Of a stretch of 64,000 nt of DNA, positions 16,169 to 24,935 are shown piece by piece. This DNA is from JAWPMV01 sp039819665 (GTDB taxonomy: Bacteria > Bacteroidota > Bacteroidia > J057), in assembly GCA_039819665.1 (NCBI GenBank), contig JBCBRM010000026.1, forward strand, positions 55,395 through 119,394, in the 5' to 3' direction. The translations under genes were made by a program, and so were the position numbers. The notes beneath the pieces are model-generated. The model was not told where the DNA came from. It saw only the letters and a program-made list of their open reading frames with translations, and ran no database searches. Numbering within the stretch: the first letter of the stretch is position 1; each line of letters starts with the position of its first letter.

Positions 16169-17800
16169 TTATGCTAAAGGCAGCGCAATGCTGAATATAC
16201 TTCCCTTTCCAAGTGTACTTTGTACAGAAATTTTCCCATGATGGGCTTCTACAATATCTTTTACATAACTCAATCCCAGGCCAAATCCTTTTACATCATG
16301 TAAGTTACCGGTTGATACTCGATAAAATCGAGTAAATATATGCTGCAGGTCGGCCTTGCTAATTCCCAAGCCTTCATCTTTTACATGGATCAATAAATGA
16401 CCATCTCGATTTTCCGTTTTCACTTCGATATTAGGTGATTCCGGACTGTATTTGTTCGCATTATCCAGAAGATTGTAAAGAATGTTGCCGATATGAACCC
16501 GATCTGCTTCAAGCACAGATTTCGTAGCTGACAGATCCATTTCCAGGTTCCCCTGTCTTTCCAATACCTGCAAACGCGTATGCTGGACGGCAGAAGAAAT
16601 CAGGGCATGTACATCTACTTCCTCTCTACGCAACTGAATTTCCTGCTTCTCAAATTTGGCCGCTTGCAATACCCGCTCTACCTGTCGATTCATCCGACTA
16701 TTTTCCTCTTTTATAATGCCTGTATATCGACTAATTCCCCCTTCAGAGGCTTGCACCTTGGGATTGTTGAGGGCATCGGCCGCTAAAGAAATGGTCGCAA
16801 TAGGTGTCTTGAGCTCATGCGTCATGTTGTTGATGAAGTCATTTTTCATCTCAGACAATTGCTTCTGACGAAAGATGGTTCGCACACTCACCCAAAAACA
16901 CAGCAAAATAATCCCGGAAAATATCAGAGAAGCCAAAGCCTGCGTCCAGACTTCCTGCAAGGCCACAAATCCTTGATTGGGAAAGAGTAAATGCAAGAAT
17001 ACTTTTTCACGACTTTGTTGGAAGGGATATAGCTGTACCTTATGACGAGAATTCATGAACTCATTCAAGGTATTTTGAGAAGAGCGGTACAAAATTTCCT
17101 TGTACAAAGGAACTTCAACCAGAAATTCTACATTTTGCTCAATCCCATGGGAAGCCAAACTTTCCGTCAGTATAGTATCTAATTGTAAAGTATCCACCCT
17201 GTCCCGAATCGGAACCGGACTGGAATGTACCCCAGCAAGGGTAGCATTGATTATATCTACCATGCGAGGATTGGCAGGCATTTCAATCTGCATATCCAGA
17301 AAAGCACTGTCTTTACTCACAAAGACAAAGGACTCCATGCCCTGGATCAGAAAAGCAGAATCCTCAGGAATCATCTCTAGATTTTCAGTTACAAAGGTGA
17401 TGCTATCGCGATTCCGCAATTTGCGAAGCGGTTTTTCTTTCGGCATTTCTCCACCGTCAAATTCAATTTGTGTCGCGTTTACCTGCACACGCATGTCATC
17501 CTGAAAGTTTCCCTCCTGATCTGCAATATCCCGACTGCGGCTTACCCGTATGTATTTGGTTTTTACGGACTCGCTATAAAGCCTATCCACCACCTCATTC
17601 ATGGCCTGGCTTACACTTGCATTGAACTGCTCCTCATTTAGGGCCATGGCTCGCCTCGTTTGCTGCACTTGCAAGGCTACGATACCGATCATAGCCAATG
17701 CCATCAAGCCGATTATTATATAGATCTGATTCTGCTTCACTTCTTCAAATATATGGCTAAATGAGCAATTCAGGGGCCTTTTTAATTGCTCAAAAATCAC
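16169..17800 (-). CDS. Membrane sensor histidine kinase
   Basis: The 543-aa kinase has a first membrane segment near residues 28-46, a periplasmic sensor region of about 240 residues with no known domain, a second membrane segment near 284-305, and the kinase core. The phosphoacceptor His is in MTHELKTPIATISLAAD. The N box is NILYNLLDNANKYSPES, G boxes are KDEGLGISKADL and GFGLGLSYVKDIVEAHHG. GTG at 17800 starts the longest form; GTG at 17740 (MKQNQIYIIIGLMALAM) would place the membrane segment at the very N-terminus and is equally likely. The response regulator follows after 59 bases. Confidence 0.95.
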   Translation of the reverse strand: MIFEQLKRPLNCSFSHIFEEVKQNQIYIIIGLMALAMIGIVALQVQQTRRAMALNEEQFNASVSQAMNEVVDRLYSESVKTKYIRVSRSRDIADQEGNFQDDMRVQVNATQIEFDGGEMPKEKPLRKLRNRDSITFVTENLEMIPEDSAFLIQGMESFVFVSKDSAFLDMQIEMPANPRMVDIINATLAGVHSSPVPIRDRVDTLQLDTILTESLASHGIEQNVEFLVEVPLYKEILYRSSQNTLNEFMNSRHKVQLYPFQQSREKVFLHLLFPNQGFVALQEVWTQALASLIFSGIILLCFWVSVRTIFRQKQLSEMKNDFINNMTHELKTPIATISLAADALNNPKVQASEGGISRYTGIIKEENSRMNRQVERVLQAAKFEKQEIQLRREEVDVHALISSAVQHTRLQVLERQGNLEMDLSATKSVLEADRVHIGNILYNLLDNANKYSPESPNIEVKTENRDGHLLIHVKDEGLGISKADLQHIFTRFYRVSTGNLHDVKGFGLGLSYVKDIVEAHHGKISVQSTLGKGSIFSIALPLA

Positions 17801-17919
17801 TCTTTTTCACAAAACCCTTTTATAAGCACCTGATATAGAGAACCTTATATTTGAAGATTGTGTTTCAAAGTCAGCTGAGATTAACTTTTCCTTAACAATC
17901 TTTAACTAAGCTTTAACCC

Positions 17920-17947
17920 TTTGGTGTAGAAAAGCCGCTTACCTTTG
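17920..17947 (+). promoter_or_regulatory. Promoter of the secreted acidic protein gene
   Basis: TTTG at 17920-17923 and TACCTTTG at 17940-17947 match the Bacteroidota consensus; the -7 box is exact (TAnnTTTG). The spacer is 16 bases, slightly shorter than usual. It lies 49 bases before the start of the gene at 17997, in the divergent gap with the histidine kinase operon. Confidence 0.6.
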
Positions 17948-17996
17948 GATCATAACAAATACAGTTTTGAAGTCCCGCACTAACATATTCGAGCAA

Positions 17997-19034
17997 ATGA
18001 AAAAGGTATTCATTACCCTTGTGAGTCTACTAGTTCTTCTGGTAACACTCAATAACCTTCACGCTCAAGACAATAAGAAAAAGCATGAAGTTCATGTGAA
18101 AGTCAAGAAGATTATCAATGGTAAGGAAACCCTGGTGGATTCAACTTTCACCCTCGATGGGGATGCCGATCTGGACGAGATTATGAAAATTCTTGGTGAA
18201 GACATGGGAGATTTACATGAAGATGTGGATGATAAAGTAAGGAAAAGAGTTGAGCGTAGAGTTATCAAGGAAGGAAAAGATGGCGAAAAAGAGGTAGAAG
18301 TTCATGTGGAAGTAGAAGGGGACGATGATAGGAATGTATTTATTTTCAAGCCCGAAAATGGAGACAAAGAAAAAGTAATGATGCATATAGACGGAGATAT
18401 AGATGTGGAAAATGAACATGTATTTATCATGAAAAGTGCAGATGGAAAGGTCATTGAAATAAAACAGGAAGATGGAGAGAAAAAAATAATCAGGATCAAT
18501 GTTGATACAGATAGTGATGAAAGCGGAGAAACCAAGATTTGGAAATCAGAGGATGGAAAGGTTATAGAAATAGAAGGAGAGGATGGCGAGAGAGAACTGG
18601 ATGATGAAGACATCAAAAAATTACTTAAGGAAAAAGGAATTGATTGGGAAGAAATGAAAGCGGAAGGAGCTACTATCAAGAAAAGTAGCAATATTAATGT
18701 AGGCATTAAACCCATTAATGAAGAAGATAAAAAAGCCCTCAAAGAAATTGGATTGGAAGAAAAAGAATATGCTGGAGATCTGAGAATAAGTGAAATGATG
18801 ATAAAAGTAGAGAACGAAGGTCCAGTAATGTTGCAGGTGGATACAGAAGAAAGTGGGCATTTGATAGCTGTGGTGCGTGATATAGAAGGAGAAGTGATTT
18901 CAAAAACCGTTTTGAAAGAATCCTCAAACGCATACAAAATATATCTCAATCTTGACCAGTCAGGAAGCTACTATGTCACCCTAAGCCAGGGTGGCAAGTC
19001 CCTGACGCAGAAACTAGTCATCAAAAAAGCATAA
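17997..19034 (+). CDS. Acidic secreted protein with T9SS-like C-terminal domain
   Basis: I do not recognise the main part. The 345-aa product begins with a signal peptide (MKKVFITLVSLLVLLV, ending LHAQ), for which I chose the ATG at 17997 over a TTG 30 bases upstream. The body is rich in Glu, Asp and Lys, with two similar segments, KSADGKVIEIKQEDGEK and KSEDGKVIEIEGEDGER. The last 70 residues resemble a type A T9SS sorting domain: HLIAVVRDIEGEVISKTV, then QSGSYYVTLSQGGKSL and a KLVIKK end. It is divergent from the kinase/regulator pair and ends at a terminator. The acidic repeats suggest cation binding, but this is a guess. Confidence 0.8.
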   Translation: MKKVFITLVSLLVLLVTLNNLHAQDNKKKHEVHVKVKKIINGKETLVDSTFTLDGDADLDEIMKILGEDMGDLHEDVDDKVRKRVERRVIKEGKDGEKEVEVHVEVEGDDDRNVFIFKPENGDKEKVMMHIDGDIDVENEHVFIMKSADGKVIEIKQEDGEKKIIRINVDTDSDESGETKIWKSEDGKVIEIEGEDGERELDDEDIKKLLKEKGIDWEEMKAEGATIKKSSNINVGIKPINEEDKKALKEIGLEEKEYAGDLRISEMMIKVENEGPVMLQVDTEESGHLIAVVRDIEGEVISKTVLKESSNAYKIYLNLDQSGSYYVTLSQGGKSLTQKLVIKKA

Positions 19035-19064
19035 AAATATTTTTTCTACGTTTGACGTGACCCG

Positions 19065-19099
19065 AGTGCCGGACCTTTCGTTCGGCACTTTTTCTTTTA
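19065..19099 (+). terminator. Intrinsic terminator of the acidic protein gene
   Basis: AGTGCCG (19065-19071) and CGGCACT (19083-19089) form a perfect 7-bp stem with an 11-base loop, followed by TTTTTCTTTT. It lies 30 bases past the stop of the acidic protein gene. Confidence 0.85.
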
Positions 19100-19210
19100 T
19101 GATGGGTAAAATATTTGTCCTAATCCGCAGCAGGACGTAATTTAGATGGGGTTTTTCCCCTTTTAACTGTTTGGGACGTCTGTGTCCCTTGTTTTTGTTT
19201 CATTCTCATC

Positions 19211-22200
19211 ATGAAAAATTTCTTACCCAAACACAGCAAGTATTTCCTCCTGAGTTTTGTACTTGTTGGACTATATTCCTGTTTTCAACCCGCCAGTCAG
19301 CATACGCATATGCGCGCCAGTGATCCCTGGGTGTTTCGTTCTGTATTGGATGAAAAAGCACGTATGATTACGCTCGCGCTGGATTCCAATTTATGGGTTG
19401 CCTATGATGCTCAGTATGCGTCCCTTTACAAAGCCTGGAAAGGAGGCGTCGAACTGGACGGAGCGGTTTATACCTACCGACATGGACCTCAGCCTACAAG
19501 TTTAGGTGATCCTTATTTTCAAGCTAAAGAACAAGAAGCCTGGAGAATTCGGAAGGATGGTCAAATGATGACTCCCAAGCTTATCTACAAAGGCCACCGT
19601 TTTGATCATGGGGGAGTTATTCTTAGCTATGATATCTCTCATGATGGGCATAAAATCCATGTAGAAGAGCATCCAGAGTATGTTCGCTCTGCAAATGGAG
19701 ACCATGCCTTTGAAAGAAGCTTTCACATTGAAGGTATACCCGAAGGAAATGAGCTCGTCTTATTAAGCAATCTCGAATCCGTTTCCATGAATGGCATTCA
19801 AACAAATGCACATTTTGAAATCGACCAAAAGGCAGAGACTATCATCCCGGGAGAACATGTATTTAGCTATGAAGGTAAACTTGTTTTGGAAAACGGTCAT
19901 AGTTATTTCAAAGTATGGTTGATTGACGAACCTGTACAGGAATCTGTAGTCATAGTAGAAAGTGAAGAAATCCATCCGGGTCTTGCCCTGATCGATCAAA
20001 GCGATTGTCGCAGCTGCCATAATCCCAATGTAAAAACCATCGGTCCAGCTTATGTTGAGATCGCAAAAAAATATCCCACCAATGGCCAGTCTATTCAAAA
20101 CCTCGCCCGCAAGGTAATCAATGGAGGTAGTGGGGTTTGGGGGGAAACCATGATGACGCCACATCCACAACTTGAATATAAGGATGTTCGATCCATGATC
20201 TCCTACATCCTGACCCTTGATGGAGAACCTCCTTATTTGGGTGAATCGGGATTACCGAACTCAGATATTACCATATCTGATGATCCCCTAAGCAGCCCGG
20301 AAAATCAAGGACTCATTGCCAGTGTATACCTCTTTCAAGAAGGGCCTGATGCCATTCCTGAATTTGATCCCAATGATGAGCCAGCGGCATCTGTGATCGT
20401 TCCGCTGATTTACGCAACAGAAGATGAGCATTTCAGAGAATTGAAAAACGCCCATCACTTCTACATTCGCTTTTCTGGATTTATCGACATTCCTGAGGAT
20501 TCTAAATACGACTTCCGCCTCAGTTCTGATGACGGTTCTCGTCTGATGATAGACGATAAAGTAGTTGTTGATCATGACGGCTTGCACGGACCAGATGCTA
20601 AAGACGGAGAGGTAATTTTGACAGCCGGTAAGCATAAGTTTATCCTGGACTACATTGAGAATTCAGGAGGAAAAGCTGTTTTGGTAGAATGGCTGAAAAG
20701 AGGAGATGATGAGTTTACAGTGGTTCCGCCAGAAGTATTCACTTACGATCCGTCCGTATTTACCGAACTACTTCCTCCCGAGATTGAGGAACAGGTCGCC
20801 ATGCCACAGGGAACTCCCGGTGATGGTTATCCGGTAGCTGGCGTTCACCCGGCTTTTGACTTAGAGACTGTTCGTCCGGACAATTTTAAACCCAAAGTAG
20901 GCGGACTGGACTTTTTGGATGAAAGGGGCGACAAACTTCTGGTGAGCACCTGGGATCCGGAAGGTTCTGTATATCTCTTAGAAGGTGTTCAAACTGGAAA
21001 TCCGGATAATGTAAAAGTTACACGTATTGCCAAAGGTCTGGCTGAGCCTCTCGGACTAAAGGTAGTTGATGGAGATATCTATGTACTCCAGAAACAAGAG
21101 CTTACCCAACTTATCGATCATGATGGAGACATGATCATCGATGAGTACAAAACCGTTTCAAATGAATGGAGAGTATCTGCAAATTTCCACGAATTTGCTT
21201 TTGGACTCGCATATCAGGACGATCATTTTTATTTCACCCTGGCCACAGCTATCCTTCCTGGAGGTGCCAGCGCCAATCCTCAAATTCCGGATCGCGGCAA
21301 GGCGGTAAAGGTAAATCGCACTACAGGAGAATTGACATTTATCGCGCATGGCTTACGTACACCAAATGGAATTGGAGAGGGAGTCAAGCAGCAATTGTTC
21401 ATTGCCGACAATCAGGGAGATTGGCTTCCAGCTAGTAAAATTGTCCATGTAAAAGACGGAGCCTGGTACGGTTCGCGATCTGTGGATTTTGCTGGAACTG
21501 CAAATCTGACAGAAACCTTACCGGTAGTCTGGCTACCTCAAGATGAAATTGGTAATTCTCCCTCGCAACCTGCTTACCTGAATGTAGGTCCCTACAAGGG
21601 ACAAATGATTCATGGAGAAGTGACACATGGAGGAATTAAAAGAGTGTATGTGGAAGAAGTTGATGGGCAATTGCAGGGATGCTTGTTCCGCTTTAGCCAG
21701 GGAATAGAGGCAGGAGTTAATAGACTCATTTGGGGACCTGATGGTTCGCTATATATTGGTGGGGTAGGGAACCCAGGAAACTGGAGTCATCAGGGCCGCA
21801 ATTGGTATGGTCTTCAAAGAATGACCTACAATGAAAAAGCTGCTTTCGAAATGTTGAAAGTAAGTGCCAAACCCAATGGCATGGAAATCGAGTTTACAGA
21901 AGCTATTCCAGAAGCTATGGCCAAGGACCCAGCTAGCTGGAATATCCAGCAATGGTTCTACCTCCCTACCGCAAATTATGGAGGGCCAAAAATGAATGAA
22001 GAAAATTTAAACATCAATAGTATTGAACTTTCCACTGACAGAAAAAGGGTATTCTTAGGACTGGATGGGATGAAGGAAGGGCATGTTGTTTACATCAATA
22101 TCAAAGCCCCCCTTAAGAGTGAATCAGGTCAATCGTTATGGTCAACTGAGGCCTGGTACACTTTAAATAAGATACCTGCTTCTTTGGGAGCTGGAATGAT

Positions 22201-22216
22201 TAGTTCCGCGAAATAA
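19211..22216 (+). CDS. Cytochrome c-PA14-propeller lipoprotein
   Basis: The 1001-aa protein is a lipoprotein (lipobox Cys near residue 24, LVGLYSC) built of several domains. An N-terminal beta domain is followed by a c-type haem domain with CRSCH at 266-270 and a probable axial Met near residue 318 (GETMMTP). A PA14 carbohydrate-binding-like domain lies at about 395-515 (YDFRLSSDDGSRLMID). A beta-propeller of the sugar-dehydrogenase or membrane-bound-dehydrogenase type runs from about 560 to 880. Such proteins in Bacteroidota and Planctomycetes are thought to oxidise sugars and pass electrons through the haem. The substrate is unknown. The gene is alone on this strand. Confidence 0.88.
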   Translation: MKNFLPKHSKYFLLSFVLVGLYSCFQPASQHTHMRASDPWVFRSVLDEKARMITLALDSNLWVAYDAQYASLYKAWKGGVELDGAVYTYRHGPQPTSLGDPYFQAKEQEAWRIRKDGQMMTPKLIYKGHRFDHGGVILSYDISHDGHKIHVEEHPEYVRSANGDHAFERSFHIEGIPEGNELVLLSNLESVSMNGIQTNAHFEIDQKAETIIPGEHVFSYEGKLVLENGHSYFKVWLIDEPVQESVVIVESEEIHPGLALIDQSDCRSCHNPNVKTIGPAYVEIAKKYPTNGQSIQNLARKVINGGSGVWGETMMTPHPQLEYKDVRSMISYILTLDGEPPYLGESGLPNSDITISDDPLSSPENQGLIASVYLFQEGPDAIPEFDPNDEPAASVIVPLIYATEDEHFRELKNAHHFYIRFSGFIDIPEDSKYDFRLSSDDGSRLMIDDKVVVDHDGLHGPDAKDGEVILTAGKHKFILDYIENSGGKAVLVEWLKRGDDEFTVVPPEVFTYDPSVFTELLPPEIEEQVAMPQGTPGDGYPVAGVHPAFDLETVRPDNFKPKVGGLDFLDERGDKLLVSTWDPEGSVYLLEGVQTGNPDNVKVTRIAKGLAEPLGLKVVDGDIYVLQKQELTQLIDHDGDMIIDEYKTVSNEWRVSANFHEFAFGLAYQDDHFYFTLATAILPGGASANPQIPDRGKAVKVNRTTGELTFIAHGLRTPNGIGEGVKQQLFIADNQGDWLPASKIVHVKDGAWYGSRSVDFAGTANLTETLPVVWLPQDEIGNSPSQPAYLNVGPYKGQMIHGEVTHGGIKRVYVEEVDGQLQGCLFRFSQGIEAGVNRLIWGPDGSLYIGGVGNPGNWSHQGRNWYGLQRMTYNEKAAFEMLKVSAKPNGMEIEFTEAIPEAMAKDPASWNIQQWFYLPTANYGGPKMNEENLNINSIELSTDRKRVFLGLDGMKEGHVVYINIKAPLKSESGQSLWSTEAWYTLNKIPASLGAGMISSAK

Positions 22217-22311
22217 ATCCTGGGGCTAAGGAAATCCTTTAGATTCTGATTACCTTAGCCCCCCCTTTAATCAACAATCGTTACACAGGCCTTGGATCTC
22301 GGTTTACATAT

Positions 22312-22830
22312 ATGAGCAAAGAAGCATCGCAAAATTCCCTGGACGATCAGGCATTTAAAAACTTGTTCGATACTTATTTCAAGGGTATCCGCAATTTCCT
22401 GTACTATAAATCCGGGAATATGGAGCTTGCTGAAGACCTGACACAGGATGCTTTTATGATCTTATGGAAAAAGAAAGACCAAATCGATCCCAGTAAGGTA
22501 AAGAGCTACCTGTATACCATTGCCCACAACCTTTTCCTCAATGAGATCAAGCACCAGAAAGTCGTAACAAAATTTGCCCAACGCCCTCAAATCAGAACTT
22601 CCTCTAATGAGACGCCGCAGTTCCTTATGGAAGAAGGAGAGTTTCAGGATAAACTCATTTCGGCCATTGAAGCCCTACCCGAAAAAAATCGCATCGTTTT
22701 CCTGATGAACCGCATCGAGAAACTCACTTATCGCGAAATTGCCGAGCGACTAGGGTTAAGTGTAAAGGCGGTGGAAAAACGCATGCACAAGGCATTGCTG
22801 GAGTTGCGGAAGATTACTCCGAAGATTTAA
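22312..22830 (+). CDS. ECF RNA polymerase sigma factor, no anti-sigma neighbour
   Basis: The 172-aa protein has ECF region 2 (NFLYYKSGNMELAEDLTQDA, then FMILWKKKD) and region 4 (IEKLTYREIAERLGLSVKAV). It should direct transcription of a small regulon. In most Bacteroidota such genes sit beside a FecR-type or RskA-type anti-sigma gene. Here both flanks are unrelated: the cytochrome/PA14 gene upstream and a palindromic intergenic region followed by a minus-strand gene downstream. It therefore looks like an orphan, with its regulator either absent or elsewhere. Confidence 0.92.
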   Translation: MSKEASQNSLDDQAFKNLFDTYFKGIRNFLYYKSGNMELAEDLTQDAFMILWKKKDQIDPSKVKSYLYTIAHNLFLNEIKHQKVVTKFAQRPQIRTSSNETPQFLMEEGEFQDKLISAIEALPEKNRIVFLMNRIEKLTYREIAERLGLSVKAVEKRMHKALLELRKITPKI

Positions 22831-22867
22831 ACTCGTTTTCAAAAATAATTGCAAGTTAAGCCAGCCT

Positions 22868-22962
22868 GTCACCCCGACCTGAGCGGAGGGGTCTACATTG
22901 CTTGATTAAAACTCAGTAGTATGGGATAAGTAATTTAGGTTCCTCCGCAAGGTCGGAATGAC
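22868..22962. repeat. Dispersed GTCA-ended intergenic palindrome, copy 2
   Basis: GTCACCCCGACCTGAGCGGA (from 22868) pairs with the other-strand reading GTCATTCCGACCTTGCGGAG (ending at 22962) with four mismatches in 20. It has the same GTCA(T/C)nCCGA end as the copies at 8318, 22987 and 52090, and is the first of two in this 258-base convergent gap. Confidence 0.7.
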
Positions 22963-22986
22963 ACTGGTGGTTAGGTTTAAGAAGCT

Positions 22987-23074
22987 GTCATCCCGGCCTT
23001 AACCTAAGAGCCGGGATCTCTCGCAAATGGGATTAAGCTAGAGGTCCCGGACATCTGATAGATTCCAGGATGTC
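22987..23074. repeat. Dispersed GTCAT-ended intergenic palindrome, copy 3
   Basis: It begins GTCATCCCGGCC and ends CCAGGATGTC, so each end reads roughly GTCAT or GACATCC inward. Inner matches pair the AGAGCCGGGATCTCT and AGAGGTCCCGGACATCT segments with GC-rich stretches. It is adjacent to copy 2, in tandem, in the gap between the orphan sigma gene and the DUF4846 gene. Confidence 0.55.
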
Positions 23075-23088
23075 AGATTGTTAAGAAA

Positions 23089-23979
23089 CTAATGATCAAA
23101 TCTCTTGAGATCCCCTCTCAAAAAACCCCACTCAGGCGTCCTGAGTTGTTCTCCAAAATCCAGCGAATACCAGGGCCCCAGGGTCTCCGAATTAGGGTTT
23201 GATAGCACCTGAATCTCCTGTGCCGGCATATAGCTCTGAGCAAGCAGAAATACCTTTTCACTTGTAGCCTCATTTTCAGCCATATCCACCACGATAATCG
23301 CATGACCAGGTGAACCTCCCTGAATAAATACATCACCGATCTTCATTTCTTCTACAGAAACAGCAATCAATTCCTTTTCCAAAGAAAGTGTACCCGCATA
23401 ACTAAATATGATCTCCATATATTTCCAGAAACTGCGATAAGAATCGGAAGGACTAGCTGATTGCGACCAATAACTTTTATTCCCTTTCACCACAATTCTC
23501 TTACCTTTTCGCCACTCATTATAATCCACTCGAAAACCATTGGTGAAATTGAAATGAATCCTATCGTACTCTTTTTGCTCGTAGTGATGCTCCGCCCAAA
23601 GTCGCATGACAGCATCCGCACATTGATGAAGGTCACGTTTGCCTATATCCATATCGACCACCGCTTCGTAAACACCAAAGTTTCTCTTCTTTCGCTCATC
23701 ATAATAACTTACCTCAGCTCCATCTGCTTTGAGGCGTAGATTTCGGAGGTAATGGGCGAAAGAGGTTTTAGAGACTGATTTTCGTTTAAATCCTTCAGGT
23801 AAAAGAAAGCGAGTCTCAATGGTATTTCCTTTAGGATTAATGAAATTTCCCTCTTCAATTGGCTCGTCGATTGCTAAAACAGTCTCATTCGCAATATGCG
23901 ACTGACTTTCTTCTTGTGCACATGCAGGGAGAAATAAGGAAATGAGCAAAAGTGATATGAACCATGATTTGCTAGCCAT
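23089..23979 (-). CDS. DUF4846 domain lipoprotein
   Basis: The 296-aa product starts at the ATG at 23979. That gives a signal sequence and lipobox (MASKSWFISLLLIS, ending FLPAC), and an eight-base overlap with the upstream hydrolase stop. The body matches the DUF4846 family: FAHYLRNLRLKADGAEVSYY, then DIGKRDLHQCADAVMRLWAE and IGDVFIQGGSPGHAIIVVDM. The last motif, with a conserved HAI, and LLAQSYMPAQEI are family marks. Function is unknown. Longer starts on the same frame would run into the coding part of the hydrolase, so I reject them. Confidence 0.85.
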   Translation of the reverse strand: MASKSWFISLLLISLFLPACAQEESQSHIANETVLAIDEPIEEGNFINPKGNTIETRFLLPEGFKRKSVSKTSFAHYLRNLRLKADGAEVSYYDERKKRNFGVYEAVVDMDIGKRDLHQCADAVMRLWAEHHYEQKEYDRIHFNFTNGFRVDYNEWRKGKRIVVKGNKSYWSQSASPSDSYRSFWKYMEIIFSYAGTLSLEKELIAVSVEEMKIGDVFIQGGSPGHAIIVVDMAENEATSEKVFLLAQSYMPAQEIQVLSNPNSETLGPWYSLDFGEQLRTPEWGFLRGDLKRFDH

Positions 23980-24877
23980 TCTTTTTTGTTTGATCCTTGA
24001 TAAAAGCGATGAGCAGATCACGATAGCTACTCTCCTCATCATAGGACATATTCCTCCACAAAGCTCCATGCCCTAATTCTGCGTAATGAACCTTCACCCG
24101 ATCAAAACCAGATTCCTGAATTTTGTTTTCAAAGATTCGGCAATAATTGGCGGTATTGCTATCGCTCATCAGAAGCATAGGCGTTTTCAGGTTCTGCATA
24201 TAGTTGGTGGGAGAAGCTTCTAGAAAGTCTTTCTGACTTTCCCCAAAAACTGCTTGCACATGTTCTTTCGCCAAATGACTTTGTGTTTCACTTTCTTTGA
24301 AAGCCCTATAATAATCTGATATATCATATGTCCCACCAATTGGCACTAATCCTTTAAACAGATCAGAATTCAATTTCCAGTTTTGTAGATATTGAGGATC
24401 CATGGAAAGTAAGCTCGCCAAATGCGCTCCGGAAGAATATCCACCAATGATGACCTGCTCCTTAGAGTAACCATATTCTTCCGCATGATCAATTAACCAC
24501 TTTACGGCCATAGCCACATCCTCCACATGAGCCGGATGTTGCACCCCTTGATCCAAATCAGGATCTTTCCAAACGGCTGAGCTCAAACGATGCCCAATAC
24601 TTGCTACAGCAATTCCTTCCTCGGCCACTTTCCGCGCCAAGTTCATCTCCATATTTTTATCCACATAAGACCAGGCTCCACCCCCAATCCAAATCAGAAT
24701 AGGTGCATCTTTCACGCCCTTTGGTAAAATAAGGTTGAGTTTTTGGTGCTCGTCAGCCGCCCCTTCTCCTTGAAAATAGGAGAGATCCATAAATTCGGTA
24801 TGAGCAGAGGTATCCTGACAAAAAGCAGGGCTTAGCAAGAAGAATAAGAGACCGCAAAGTAGGATGGATTTTTTCAT
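23972..24877 (-). CDS. Secreted alpha/beta hydrolase (carboxylesterase-like)
   Basis: The 301-aa protein has a signal peptide (about residues 1-20, ending SPAFC; the Cys could also be a lipobox) and an alpha/beta hydrolase fold. The oxyanion segment ILIWIGGGAWSYVD replaces the usual HGGG/HGGA motif with IGGGAW. The nucleophile is Ser148 in GGYSSGAHLASLL. The acid is probably in MSDSNTANYCRI and the His in AELGHGALWRN. These features suggest a small-ester or lipid hydrolase close to the BD-FAE/esterase group. It is followed by the overlapping DUF4846 lipoprotein, so both are likely co-expressed. Confidence 0.88.
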   Translation of the reverse strand: MKKSILLCGLLFFLLSPAFCQDTSAHTEFMDLSYFQGEGAADEHQKLNLILPKGVKDAPILIWIGGGAWSYVDKNMEMNLARKVAEEGIAVASIGHRLSSAVWKDPDLDQGVQHPAHVEDVAMAVKWLIDHAEEYGYSKEQVIIGGYSSGAHLASLLSMDPQYLQNWKLNSDLFKGLVPIGGTYDISDYYRAFKESETQSHLAKEHVQAVFGESQKDFLEASPTNYMQNLKTPMLLMSDSNTANYCRIFENKIQESGFDRVKVHYAELGHGALWRNMSYDEESSYRDLLIAFIKDQTKKNG

Positions 24878-24935
24878 AGGATAAGCTTGTAGAGTTATAG
24901 CTTATTGGTAGAAGATAAGTGCACATCCTTACAAC

